Assembly: GCA_016703665.1 (NCBI GenBank)
Contig: JADJBS010000004.1
Location: forward strand, 1-64,000
Source: Candidatus Defluviibacillus avedoerensis
GTDB taxonomy: Bacteria; Pseudomonadota; Gammaproteobacteria; Burkholderiales; Burkholderiaceae_C
Length of the DNA: 64,000 bases
Reading direction: 5' to 3'
In this document: positions 1-9,060 of the stretch, piece by piece
Layout of the letters: every line of letters starts with the position of its first letter
Numbering within the stretch: position 1 is the stretch's first letter
Translations under genes and position numbers: made by a program
Notes under the pieces: model-generated
Database searches by the model: none
The model's input: the letters and a program-made list of their open reading frames with translations, nothing else
What the model was told of the DNA's origin: nothing

Positions 1-1041
1 TTGCCCATGAATGCCGTCGAGACAGTCGCCTCCCTTCAAGCAAAGATTCTGGAGATGTCTCGCCTGGTGCGACAGAACGAAGCCAAACAAAAAAAGTTTG
101 ACGTACTTGAGCGCAAGTTGATTGGGGCGGGCTCGCTTGCGGAATTGCTTTCGACCCTGGCACACGACTACCGCAACGACTTCTCGATTGATTGGGTCAC
201 CGTTGCCTTGGTGGACCCAGAATACGAGGTGATCAAGCTGCTTGACCTTGCCAGCGAAGACCGCCATGGCATCGAGAGCCATTTGGTGACGCTTGACTCC
301 GACGCAACATTGTCAAAGACACTTGGCAACGATCTGTTGCCTTACCTCGGCCCCGCTCAGCCATATATGGCCGAGCTGTTTGGCGACGGCAAACAGAATC
401 ATGGCTCTGTCGCCATCTTGCCCTTGGTTTATGGAGGGCAGGTCCTCGGTAGCATCAATCTGGCCAGTGGGGATGTTGATCGCTTTGTCGACGGATCAGG
501 CACCAGCTTTCTGGAGCGCCTGTCAGCTATTGCTGCGCTGTGCTTGCAAAATGCCCTTTCATCCGAAAGGCTGAAGGCGGCAGGACTGACCGACACACTG
601 ACCGGCGTCAAGAACCGCCGCTACTTTGAAGCCCGCAGCAAAGAAGAAGTGGCCTCGGCTCTGAGAAGCAGGGCACCACTTGCCTGCCTGTTCTTTGACA
701 TAGACAAGTTCAAGTCTATCAACGACACCTACGGACATCAAGTTGGCGATGAAGTCTTGCGCCATGTGGCCAAAGTCATTCAAGTTCAACTGCGCGCCAG
801 CGAGGTGCTTGCCCGTTACGGCGGAGAAGAATTTGTCGTGTTACTGCCCGGCGCGAGCGAGACCAACGCCGTCGCCACGGCGGAACGCATTCGCAAGATT
901 GTGGCGGCCCAATCCGTGCCGCTGGACGCCAAGCGAACCATACGACTCACCGTCTCCTGTGGCGTATCGGTGCTGGCCCAAGAAGGAGACTCGTCAACCA
1001 GCACTGAATGGAATCTGAAGCTCCCTCGGCCGCATGATTGA
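1..1041 (+). CDS. GGDEF-domain diguanylate cyclase with N-terminal GAF/DUF484-like sensor; 3' end frameshifted
   Basis: Predicted to make cyclic di-GMP from GTP. Residues about 10-190 form a soluble GAF/DUF484-like sensory region with no membrane segment. The GGDEF domain starts near residue 197 (TDTLTGVKNRRYF) and carries the active-site variant YGGEEF. The upstream inhibitory-site position reads RASE instead of the usual RxxD, so product inhibition may be weak or absent. The reading frame ends after VSCGVSVL and unrelated residues. The expected GGDEF tail (MIERADQGVYR, then AKDSGRNCVVFVN) is present in other frames up to a stop at 1109, which needs two single-base shifts at about 1015-1030 and 1063-1067. 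The intact gene would therefore be 1-1109. The start is TTG at base 1 or ATG at 7, and the gene may extend upstream of the window. Confidence 0.8.
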   Translation: MPMNAVETVASLQAKILEMSRLVRQNEAKQKKFDVLERKLIGAGSLAELLSTLAHDYRNDFSIDWVTVALVDPEYEVIKLLDLASEDRHGIESHLVTLDSDATLSKTLGNDLLPYLGPAQPYMAELFGDGKQNHGSVAILPLVYGGQVLGSINLASGDVDRFVDGSGTSFLERLSAIAALCLQNALSSERLKAAGLTDTLTGVKNRRYFEARSKEEVASALRSRAPLACLFFDIDKFKSINDTYGHQVGDEVLRHVAKVIQVQLRASEVLARYGGEEFVVLLPGASETNAVATAERIRKIVAAQSVPLDAKRTIRLTVSCGVSVLAQEGDSSTSTEWNLKLPRPHD

Positions 1042-1325
1042 GCGAGCAGATCAAGGCGTTTACCGGGGCTAAAGACTCGGGTAGGAATTGCGTGGTTTTT
1101 GTCAATTAGACCTATAAACGCATGGGCAGCATATTTATCGAATTGACGGCATAGGGGCATCTTCAGACATAGCCAAATGGTAGCTGTCTGGAGTTTGAAA
1201 TGGCCTGATGACGTTGCCAGGAAGCCGAGACATCCGCGATCGGCCGAGTGTGCCCATTGCAGTCATTCACTTTTCGACAAAGTGGTCATTGGAGGGACTA
1301 AGGATGTTGCAAGTCGCGCGGTCAG

Positions 1326-1998
1326 TCAACGCGTCTTGACAAGCTCATCGCCAACCAGTTGTCGCAATTGTTCAAATCCAAATGAGGGCAGCGGCCTGCC
1401 GTTTACAAAGTATTCGGGCGTCTGCGCGACGCCCAGCGTATTGGCATCGTTGAGGTCTTGCGCGATGGCCTGTTTAAGGTCCGGTGCGGTCAGATCAATC
1501 GCCAGCTGTTCCATGTTGATGCCGAGGCCGTCAAGGTATTTCCAGGTCAAATCGGCCTTGGCTGTATGGTTGGACGCCCAATCAGACTGATTGCTGAAAA
1601 GTGCTTCCAGTGCAGGCCAGAACTTGCCCTGCCGATGCGCGGCAGCCAGCACGGCCACCACTTTGTCCGAACCCTTGTGAAACGGTGCGTAGCGCATGAC
1701 TAGCCGAATGCGCCCAGGGTGCTCGGCCATCAGGCGTTTGACCATCGGATAGAACGTGCGACAGGTCTCGCAAGCGGGGTCAAAGAATTCGACAATCACA
1801 ACCGGTGCATCGGCCCGGCCTTCGCTGGGAGAATGCGGACGAATCAGCGCTGAACGATCAATGGGTGCTGTCTCCGGTGCTTTTTCCCCGGGTTTGCCAG
1901 GTACCACCAGCTCCCCAGGCCAATGACCAGTAAAAGTGCGATGAGCGATGCGATGTAGGTCGTTTGTTTTGCATAAATGATTTTTTCGGTATTGCCAT
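1326..1998 (-). pseudogene. Membrane-anchored DsbA/thioredoxin-fold protein (frameshifted)
   Basis: The C-terminal part is a clear DsbA-like thioredoxin fold: VVIVEFFDPACETCRTFYP supplies a CETC redox centre, and TPEYFVNGR supplies the cis-Pro loop. A periplasmic thiol-redox role is inferred. An N-terminal transmembrane helix (IASLIALLLVIGLGSWWYL) is encoded in a different frame. Joining ATG 1998, the helix and the thioredoxin domain needs one extra base in each of two homopolymers: the A run at about 1967-1970 (T on the plus strand) and the G run at about 1886-1889. The ATG directly follows the cadR stop codon, so the two genes should be co-transcribed and translationally coupled. Without correction, the domain reads on from the cadR frame, which looks like a fusion but is not one. 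Confidence 0.75.
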
Positions 1999-2433
1999 TC
2001 AACCCAGGTGGGTATGGCGCTCTGGCTTAGCGCCGGCTTCCATGGCGGCCAAGCCCCTGCAAAAATACCACAGGCATCCACCGCACTTTCGGTCTGGCAC
2101 CGTTGGCGCAGTGCGGCCAGTTGCTCTTTCAGGTAGCTCAGTTCCCGGATGCGCTCGTCGACATGGGCAATGTGCTGATCGAACACGGCATTGATGGCGC
2201 CACAACCCTCGGAGGGGCGATCTGCCAAACCCAACAGGGTGTGGATTTCCCCATGACTCATGTCCAGTGCGCGGCAGTTGCGGATGAAGCGTAGGCGTTC
2301 CAGATGGGCCGGGCCATAGACCCGGAAGTTGCCTGCGGTGCGCGCAGTCTCGGGAAGCAGTCCCTTCCTTTTCGTAGTAGCGCACAGTTTCGACAGTGGT
2401 TTGAGCGACCTGGGCCAATTCACCAATTTTCAT
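1999..2433 (-). pseudogene. cadR: CadR/PbrR-type MerR-family metal-responsive regulator (frameshifted)
   Basis: The N-terminus MKIGELAQVAQTTVETVRYY is a classic MerR-family helix-turn-helix. It is followed, in another frame, by FRVYGPAHLERLRFIRNCRA, a dimerisation helix and metal-site cysteines in EGCGAI, QRCQTES and DACGI. This Cys pattern is that of the Cd/Pb/Zn sensors CadR and PbrR. The C-terminus GLAAMEAGAKPERHTHLG is back in the first frame. Two single-base events explain this: one extra base at about 2361 and one missing G in the run at 2054-2057. Corrected, the protein is about 144 residues, normal for the family. It is divergent from the P-type ATPase gene, with a MerR operator between them. 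Confidence 0.8.
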
Positions 2434-2453
2434 GACAGATTCCAAAATAGTTC

Positions 2454-2484
2454 TTGACTCTATAGTAACTTTAGGTTGCGTAAT
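2454..2484 (+). promoter_or_regulatory. MerR-family operator/promoter for the P-type ATPase gene
   Basis: TTGACT at 2454-2459 is followed by the dyad CTATAGTAACTTTAG (2460-2474) and, after a 19-bp spacer, a -10-like CGTAAT. The over-long 19-bp spacer with the dyad inside it is the hallmark of MerR-activated promoters. The dyad differs from the usual CadR/PbrR palindrome by one position. It lies between the divergent cadR and cadA-type genes, so metal-bound CadR is the obvious activator. Confidence 0.75.
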
Positions 2485-2511
2485 AGGGTTAATTCCAAAA
2501 CGGACAGCCAT

Positions 2512-4761
2512 ATGACTGCACACGATCACAGTGCCCACGGCACAGACAACACTCCCAACGAGGCACAACCCGCCAACGCGTGTTGCAGTGGGCACTGCGC
2601 CAATGTTGGAATGCCCGTCCCACTGGCACACTCCAAAAAGGCCGTGGCTGGTACCGGTGTGCAAACCCCCATTCGCATCATGCAGATGGATTGCCCCACG
2701 GAAGAAGCGTTGTTGCGTAAAAAGCTGGGCGGCATGGCCGGTGTGGACGGCATGGAGTTCAATCTCATGCAGCGTGTGCTCACCGTCACGCATGAACCCC
2801 ATGCCTTGGAGCCAATTCTGGCCGCCGTGCGCTCGCTGGGCTTTGCACCCGAGATTGCCACCGGAGCGCCCACACCCGACGCGCCCAAGCCGGAGGCCGT
2901 CAAGGCGTGGTGGCCACTCGCCATCGCAGGACTGGCGGCAATTGCGTCCGAAGTGGTGCAGTGGGCGGGGTTGCCGACTGGGTTGGCAGCCGCGTTGGCC
3001 GTGGTCGCCGTTCTCGCCAGTGGAACAAGCACCTTCAAGAAGGGCTGGGTCGCCATCCGCAACGGCAACCTAAACATTAACGCGCTGATGAGCATCGCTG
3101 TGACTGGTGCGCTGCTGTTAGGCCAGTGGCCGGAAGCGGCCATGGTGATGGTGCTATTTACGATTGCCGAACTTATCGAAGCCAAGTCTCTTGACCGGGC
3201 ACGCAACGCCATTCAGGAGTTGATGCGGTTGACGCCGGAACGTGCGACGGTGCAGCAGGCCGACGGTAGTTGGTGTGAAGTGGATGCCAAGCTGGTCGCA
3301 GTGGCTGCCAGGGTGCGTGTCAGGCCGGGTGAGCGCATTGCCCTGGATGGAAGCATCGTCAGCGGGCGCTCCACCATCAACCAGGCCCCGATCACGGGCG
3401 AGAGCCTGCCAGTCGACAAAGTTCAGGGCGATGCATGTTTTGCCGGAACCATGAACTAGGCAGGGTCATTCGAATACGTGGTCACTGCGATAGCGGGCGA
3501 AAGCACGCTGGCGCGCATCATTCATGCCGTTGAGGCCGCGCAGGGCGCACGGGCACCCACCCAGCGTTTTGTCGACAAGTTTGCCCGCGTGTACACCCCT
3601 GTTGTCTTTGCCATCGCCGTGGCGGTTGCGGTTTCCCCGCTGCTGCTGGGCGGTAGCTGGATGGAATGGGTCTACAAGGCGCTGGTGCTGCTGGTCATCG
3701 CCTGTCCGTGCGCGTTGGTGATCTCCACACCAGTGACCATCGTAAGCGGATTGGCCGCCGCTGCGCGTCAAGGCATTCTCATCAAGGGCGGTGTCTATCT
3801 GGAAGAAGGGCGCAAGCTGGCTTCGGCTGGCGCTGGACAAGACCGGGACCATCACGCACGGCAAGCCGGTTCAAACGGACTTTTTACCCCTCAATGGCTC
3901 GCCAGCCGCAGACGTGCGCAGCGTGGCCGCCAGCCTGGCGAGCCGTTCCGACCACCCCGTGTCGCGCGCTGTGGCCCAGGCCGCCCTGACCGATGGTGTT
4001 GCCCTGCGTTCGGTGGAAGCCTTTGAGGCCCTTCCAGGGCGCGGCACCACCGGCGTCATTGATAGCAAGCGCTACCACCTGGGCAACCACCGCTTGATCC
4101 ATGAACTGGGGCGCTGCACAGACGCGCTGGAAGCGCAGCTATCCGACCTGGAGGGTCAAGGCAAGACGGTGATTGTGCTGACCGACGACAGCAGCGTGCA
4201 CGGCGTGTTTGCCGTGGCTGACACCGTCAAGGAAAGCAGTCGACAGGCCCTTGCAGAGTTGCACGGGCTGGGTATCAAGACCGTCATGCTGACTGGCGAC
4301 AACGCCCATACGGCCCGGGCTATTGCGGCTGAAGTAGGCATTGACGAGGCCATTGGCGACTTGTTGCCCAATGACAAACTGCAGGCGATAGAGCGCAAGA
4401 TGGCCCTGGGCGGAAAAGTCGGCATGGTGGGCGACGGCATCAACGACGCACCCGCTCTGGCACGCTCCGACATCGGCTTTGCCATGGGGCGGCCGGCACC
4501 GGCACCGCGATAGAAACCGCCGATGTGGCGCTGATGGACGACGACCTGCGCAAACTGCCGCGCTTTGTGCGCCTGTCCCAACGCACCCACGCGGTGCTGG
4601 TTCAGAACATCGTTCTGGCACTGGGCATCAAGGCCGTGTTTCTGGTGCTAACACTGCTGGGCCTGGGCACCATGTGGATGGCGGTGTTTGCCGACATGGG
4701 GGCCAGCCTGCTGGTGGTGGGCAATGGGCTGCGGCTGTTGCGCGCAAAGGCATCGGAGTAA
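2512..4761 (+). pseudogene. cadA: Zn/Cd/Pb-transporting P1B-type ATPase (CadA/ZntA/PbrA family), interrupted
   Basis: An ATP-driven exporter of divalent soft metals from cytoplasm to periplasm. The ATG at 2512 begins a His/Cys-rich leader (CCSGHC), then an HMA domain with MDCPTEE. Later motifs are TGES, the ion-binding CPCALVISTP, the phosphorylation site DKTGT, and GDGINDAPAL before the last helices. CPC with STP points to Zn/Cd/Pb rather than Cu. The gene is broken three ways. There is an in-frame amber TAG at 3457-3459, where the family has Gln (MNQAGSFEY). There is a one-base shift at about 3822, and a missing G in the run at 4486-4489. All domains are still readable, so the damage is either recent or a sequencing artefact. 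The divergent cadR probably controls it. Confidence 0.85.
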
Positions 4762-4765
4762 GCCC

Positions 4766-5512
4766 GTGGACATTCTTCAAGCACCCACCACGCCACCATC
4801 CAACGAGCAGCTCGCCAGTTGGCGACAACCGACACCGTTGCTTGACTACGATCACGCGACCATTCAAACCCTGGTTCAGCGGCAGGGCTGGCTGCTGCTC
4901 AGCGAATACGAGCGCATCGGTGCTGTCTACAACTTTGTGCGCGACGACATCGCCTTTGGTTACAACGCCTCGGACGATTTGCCAGCGTCCCAAGTGCTGG
5001 CGGATGGCATCGGTCAATGCAACACCAAGGGCACTTTGTTGATGGCGCTGCTGCGAGCGGTTGGTGTGGCCTGCCGATTTCATGGATTCACAATTGACAA
5101 GGCGCTGCAAAAGGGGGCGATCACTGGGGTGGCGTACCAGCTCGCACCACGCAGCATCATCCACAGCTGGGTCGAAATATGGTCGACGGGCCAGTGGATT
5201 CGCCTGGAGGGTTTCATTTTGGACCGCCGCTACCTGCAGGCATTGCAAAGCCGTTTTGCGGGTCACCAAGAGCCGTTTTGCGGATATGGTGCCGCGACCC
5301 CCAATCTGCAGTGCCCGCCGGTGGATTGGGTAGGCAAGGACACCTTCATCCAAGGGGATGGCATCAACCACGACTTCGGGCTGTTTGATTCTCCGGACGA
5401 CTTTTACGCGCAGCACGGCGTCAACCTGAGCGGGGTCAAACGTTCGCTTTATGCGTACGTCATTCGGCACGCGATGAACCGTAACGTGGCACACATTCGT
5501 GAAAAACTATGA
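4766..5512 (+). CDS. Transglutaminase-like (papain-fold) protein in the metal cluster
   Basis: A 248-residue soluble protein with no signal peptide. The transglutaminase-core signature is visible: Cys in GIGQCNTKGTLLMALLRA, His in HSWVEIW, then an acidic residue in RLEGFILDRRY, matching a Cys-His-Asp arrangement. Members of this superfamily are cysteine proteases or amide-forming enzymes. The substrate here is unknown. The start GTG at 4766 follows GGAG in the end of the ATPase gene with only a few bases between, so the two are probably one transcript. The stop overlaps the region where the czcI reading frame opens. Its position between a metal ATPase and czcI suggests an accessory role in metal resistance, which is inference from context only. 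Confidence 0.75.
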   Translation: MDILQAPTTPPSNEQLASWRQPTPLLDYDHATIQTLVQRQGWLLLSEYERIGAVYNFVRDDIAFGYNASDDLPASQVLADGIGQCNTKGTLLMALLRAVGVACRFHGFTIDKALQKGAITGVAYQLAPRSIIHSWVEIWSTGQWIRLEGFILDRRYLQALQSRFAGHQEPFCGYGAATPNLQCPPVDWVGKDTFIQGDGINHDFGLFDSPDDFYAQHGVNLSGVKRSLYAYVIRHAMNRNVAHIREKL

Positions 5513-5565
5513 ATGGCACAAACCCAAGAGGGTTAATGATGAAGCGCTGCTACACTCTCGCCGCA

Positions 5566-5919
5566 ATGCGCCGCTGGTTCCTCATCTTCCTCGTAGTCTT
5601 CTTGCCGATGCAGCTCAGTTGGGCTGCAGTGGCGAGTTATTGCGAGCATGAAACTGAGGCAACGACTCAGCACGTTGGGCACCACGAGCACCAGCACCAA
5701 GCCGATGCCGAACCCACGGACAGCGACAACTCCAAGGCCTTTGGGTCGTCTGATTCAGACTGTAGTGCTTGTCACGCTGGCTGCTGCACGGCCATGCTGC
5801 AGTCGACCCCCTTCTTGACGATTAGCCTGTCATCAGATGCGCACGGTGCACCCGCGCTGCGCCTGTCCTCCCACCCCGCTTCCCTACCAGAACGCCCAAA
5901 TTGGGCTGACCTCGCCTAA
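5566..5919 (+). CDS. czcI: CzcI-like periplasmic His/Cys-rich metal-resistance protein
   Basis: A small (117-residue) exported protein starting MRRWFLIFLVVFLPMQLSWA, a signal peptide ending at the Ala residues before SYCEHE. The mature part carries HHEHQHQ and CSACHAGCC, plausible metal ligands. This composition and the position just ahead of czcC match CzcI of Cupriavidus-type czc clusters, which is thought to modulate czc expression or bind periplasmic metal. In-frame ATGs at 5536 and 5539 are alternative starts. ATG 5566 was chosen because it directly precedes the signal peptide. The frame is intact, unlike its neighbours. Confidence 0.75.
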   Translation: MRRWFLIFLVVFLPMQLSWAAVASYCEHETEATTQHVGHHEHQHQADAEPTDSDNSKAFGSSDSDCSACHAGCCTAMLQSTPFLTISLSSDAHGAPALRLSSHPASLPERPNWADLA

Positions 5920-5928
5920 TCGGCGAGG
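5910..5928 (+). terminator. Short hairpin at the czcI stop codon (weak terminator candidate)
   Basis: Perfect 7-bp arms CCTCGCC and GGCGAGG with a 5-base loop lie across the czcI stop codon. No T-run follows, so this may be an RNA-processing or partial-attenuation element rather than a rho-independent terminator. Confidence 0.3.
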
Positions 5929-6051
5929 CTGGACTTTCCTGACCTCTCACTGTTGGTACGCGCTGCCTGGTGCGGCGCGTGATCGTGTTGAGGGCTGTTG
6001 TTGATTGCACCTCGCCGATTCCCCAAATGTTTTTCATTTTTGGAGAATCGG

Positions 6052-7322
6052 ATGTTCCGAAAAAATCAAGTTATTTGGTGGCCGTGTGCCGTGCTGGCCC
6101 TGGTTGCCCACAGCGCAACGGCTGCCCCCGTCGCTGCGACAACAACACTAAAGCAAACCTTTGATGCCGCCTGGCAGCGCCAGCCCGAGGCCCTGTCACA
6201 ACAAATGCGCCTGGATGCAGCCGCTGCCCAGCAGCAGGCCGCCACCCGCTGGACCGCAGAGCCCGTGGCGCTGGAGCTGTCCACCAAGACCGACCGCCTG
6301 AACCAGAGCCTGGGCCGTGACGAAATGGTGGCCGGCATCAGCATCCCGCTGTGGCTACCGGGAGAGCGTGCGAGCACCGTTGCGGTAGCCGATGCGCAGG
6401 CGCGGGCGACGAGTAGCCGCGTGCGTGCGGCACAGCTGCGCACGGCGGCACAGGTGCGCGAGGCCTACTGGGCCTGGGCGCGCGCGCACATGGACCACGC
6501 GCTGGCCGGTGAGTTGTTGAGCCATGCACAACAGCTTGCACAGGATGTGGCCAAACGGGTGCGTGCCGGGATCTGGCGCGTGCCGACCAGAACCAGGCGG
6601 ATGGCGCACTGGCCACGGCAGAGGTGACACTGGCTGAGGCCACGGGTGTGCTGGCGACTGCTGCCCAGCGCTTGCGTGCCCTCTCCGGTCTGGTGCCCCA
6701 GCTGTCAGCTGCTGGCCCAAGTGGCGTAGGCGGCGCTATCGGGGCAGAGCCCATGCCTGTTTTGCCTGCGGATACTGCCACACTGCTAGTCACCCACCCG
6801 GCAGTTGCCGAGCTGCAAGACAGTGCCGATGTGGCCCAACGCTCCGCAGAGTTGGCACAGGTGCAGACCCGCGCCAACCCGGAGTTGATGCTGGCCACCA
6901 GCCGCGACCGCGGGCAACTGGATGAGGCTTACCAGCACAGCATCACGCTGGGCATTCGCTTCCCACTGGGCTCCAGCAGCCGCAACCAGGCCAAACGTGC
7001 CAGCGCCCAGGCAGATGCGATGGAAGCCGAAACAAACGTACGGCTGGAGCGCGAACGGCTGCAGGGCGACGTGGAAGCCGCCCGCGTGGGCTTAGTGTCC
7101 GCCCAGACCCAGCGCGATGCGGCCCAACGGCGTGCGGTGTTGGCCCGCGAGTCGCGCGTGTTCTTCCAAAAATCTTTCCAGATGGGCGAGACCGATCTGC
7201 CCACCCGCCTGCGAATGGAGCGCGAAGCCATGGACGCCGAACGCCAGGCCGCCCGTGCCGGCATAGACCTGGCGGCTGCCCAGTCCGCTCTGCGCCAAAC
7301 CCTGGGGCTGTTGCCGGAATAA
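6052..7322 (+). pseudogene. czcC: CzcC-like outer-membrane efflux factor, operon A (frameshifted)
   Basis: The outer-membrane channel of a tripartite RND exporter. ATG 6052 follows GGAG at 6042-6045 and begins a signal peptide ending in AHSATAAP. The two coiled-coil repeats of the OEP/TolC family follow. The first half runs to about 6565. The second half (LARADQNQADGAL onward) is in another frame and ends TLGLLPE at 7322. One missing G at 6568-6570 accounts for the break, giving a corrected length of about 423 residues, normal for CzcC. The operon B paralogue at 14468-15711 has the same TLGLLPE-like ending (ALGVLP) and is also broken once. Confidence 0.8.
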
Positions 7323-7367
7323 GCCCGGCCCAGCCTCGGCATACACCACTCCTTTAGAGAAACACAC

Positions 7368-7928
7368 ATGACGAAACTTTTGACACGGCGTAAGCCATTT
7401 TTCCTCGCGGTGATCTTGACCACCGTAGCCCTGTGCGGTTGGGCCGGTGACGGCCACGACCATGGCGAAGCACCTGCCGCTGCGGGCGGTCCGACCAAAC
7501 CCCGCTTTACCGCCACGACCGAGGCATTTGAGTTGGTGGGTGTGGTGAACGGCAAATACATCACGCTGTACCTGGACCACACCGCTGACAACAGCCCGGT
7601 CAAGGATGCCAAGCTGGAGCTTGAACTGGGCGGCACCAAACTGTCAGTTCAACCCCACGGAGAGGGTGAGTTCGAGGCCACATTGGCCGCAGAACTGCAG
7701 CCCGGAGAGATCAGTGTGACCGCGACCGTAGTTGCAGGCGCTGTGACCGACCTGCTGGCTGGTGATCTGGACGTCCATGCCGACACCCACGCAGACGCCG
7801 CGCATGGCGCAACGTGGAAGACCTACAGCGCATGGGCGCTTGGCGGACTGTTGACCCTGGCACTGCTGGCTTTTGCCGTGCGTCGCCTCGGTGCTCAGCG
7901 CAACACGCGTTTGGGAGGTGCAGCATGA
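7368..7928 (+). CDS. Small His-rich, C-terminally anchored periplasmic protein of RND operon A
   Basis: 186 residues with no family name I can assign. A signal peptide ends near CGWAGDGHDHGE, and the mature N-terminus is a His/Asp cluster that could bind metal. A beta-rich domain follows (about residues 45-150, with YITLYLDHTADNSPVKDAK). Near the C-terminus a hydrophobic helix (AWALGGLLTLALLAFAV) is followed by basic residues. This predicts a periplasmic domain tethered to the inner membrane by its C-terminus. It sits between czcC and czcB and overlaps the czcB start by ATGA. A homologous gene with the same layout occupies the same slot in operon B (15708-16289). A role as periplasmic metal donor or sensor for the pump is inference. 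Confidence 0.7.
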   Translation: MTKLLTRRKPFFLAVILTTVALCGWAGDGHDHGEAPAAAGGPTKPRFTATTEAFELVGVVNGKYITLYLDHTADNSPVKDAKLELELGGTKLSVQPHGEGEFEATLAAELQPGEISVTATVVAGAVTDLLAGDLDVHADTHADAAHGATWKTYSAWALGGLLTLALLAFAVRRLGAQRNTRLGGAA

Positions 7929-9046
7929 AGCCCCGTTTTTTGATGCTGGCTGCTTGCCAGATGCTGAGTGCCGTGGTGTTGATGCTAGCGCCCACCGCAT
8001 GGGCGGGCGACGGCCATGACCATGGTGATGCCCCCCCCGCAGCCAGCGGTGACGGTCCCAAGCGCCTGCCCGATGGCAGCGTGTTTTTACCGAAACCGGC
8101 CCAACGCCAGATTGGCGTTCGCACACTGGTGCTAACCGACGCTGAACTACCCCGTTCGCTGGAACTGGCCGGCAAAGTGGTGATGGACCCCAACGCAGGG
8201 GGCAAGGTTCAGGCCCTGATGGCAGGGCGCCTGGAAGCGGGCGCGCGTGGTTTTCCCAGCTTAGGCCAGGTCGTCAAGAAGGGCGATGTGCTGGCCTATG
8301 TGGTCCCATCCAGCGGTGCCATTGAGCGCTCCAACCAGGCCAGCGTGTTGGCTGAGTTGCGAGCCGCGCGGGCGCAGGCCGAGAAACGTGTGGCCCGCTT
8401 GCAAGAGTTGTCCGACACCGTGCCACGCAAGGACATTGAGGCAGCGCAAAGCGAACTCAGTAGCTTGACCGAACGGGTGGTCGCAGTGGGTGGCGGCCTG
8501 AACAACCGCGATGCCTTGGTCGCACCCGTCTCGGGCGTCATTGCGTCCAGCAACGCGGTGGCCGGCCAGGTGGTCGATGCCCGCGAACTGTTGTTTGAGG
8601 TGGTGGACCCAACCCGCCTGCGCATAGAGGCGCTTGCCTATGACGCAGCGGTGGTGAGCGACGTGGCGGGTGCCACCCTGGCCCTGGGTGCGGATACCGT
8701 GGCCTTGCGTTTTATCGGCGCGGCGCGCAGTTTGCGCGAGCAGGCCTTACCCATGCTGTTCCAGGCCGAAGGGCAAGCCTTGTCCAAACTGGCCGTGGGC
8801 CAGCCGGTCAATGTCTATGTGCAAACGGCTACACGTGTCAAAGGCATACGGGTGCCCGCACAGGCGTTGCTCAAAAACCCGGCCAACCAGGCCGTGGTGT
8901 GGGTCAAGACCGCGCCCGAGCGGTTTGAGCCACGCACGATCACGGTGGAGGTTCTGGATGGTTCCTCGTTTGCCGTCACCTCGGGCCTTAGAGCGGGTGA
9001 CCGTATTGCCACGCAAGGGGCCAGCTTGATTAACCAGATTCGCTGA
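7925..9046 (+). CDS. czcB: CzcB-like RND periplasmic adaptor (membrane fusion protein), operon A
   Basis: A 373-residue adaptor linking CzcA to CzcC. A signal peptide is followed by GDGHDHGDAPP, almost the same His motif as in the preceding small protein, then LPDGSVFLPKPAQRQIGVRT. The lipoyl-like half motifs are visible (GFPSLGQVVKKGDVLAYV and APVSGVIASSNAVAGQVV), flanking an alpha-hairpin with PRKDIEAAQSEL. The beta-barrel and membrane-proximal domains follow, ending ASLINQIR. The start ATG overlaps the upstream stop by four bases, so translation is coupled. It is intact. The operon B copy (16286-17368) lacks the His motif. Confidence 0.88.
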   Translation: MKPRFLMLAACQMLSAVVLMLAPTAWAGDGHDHGDAPPAASGDGPKRLPDGSVFLPKPAQRQIGVRTLVLTDAELPRSLELAGKVVMDPNAGGKVQALMAGRLEAGARGFPSLGQVVKKGDVLAYVVPSSGAIERSNQASVLAELRAARAQAEKRVARLQELSDTVPRKDIEAAQSELSSLTERVVAVGGGLNNRDALVAPVSGVIASSNAVAGQVVDARELLFEVVDPTRLRIEALAYDAAVVSDVAGATLALGADTVALRFIGAARSLREQALPMLFQAEGQALSKLAVGQPVNVYVQTATRVKGIRVPAQALLKNPANQAVVWVKTAPERFEPRTITVEVLDGSSFAVTSGLRAGDRIATQGASLINQIR

Positions 9047-9060
9047 AAGGAGTCCAGACT

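Noticed and set aside
1326..2426. A single 366-codon frame that looks like a MerR-thioredoxin fusion protein
   Set aside because: The proper cadR C-terminus and the thioredoxin protein's own start and membrane helix exist in other frames. The fusion is produced by frameshifts.
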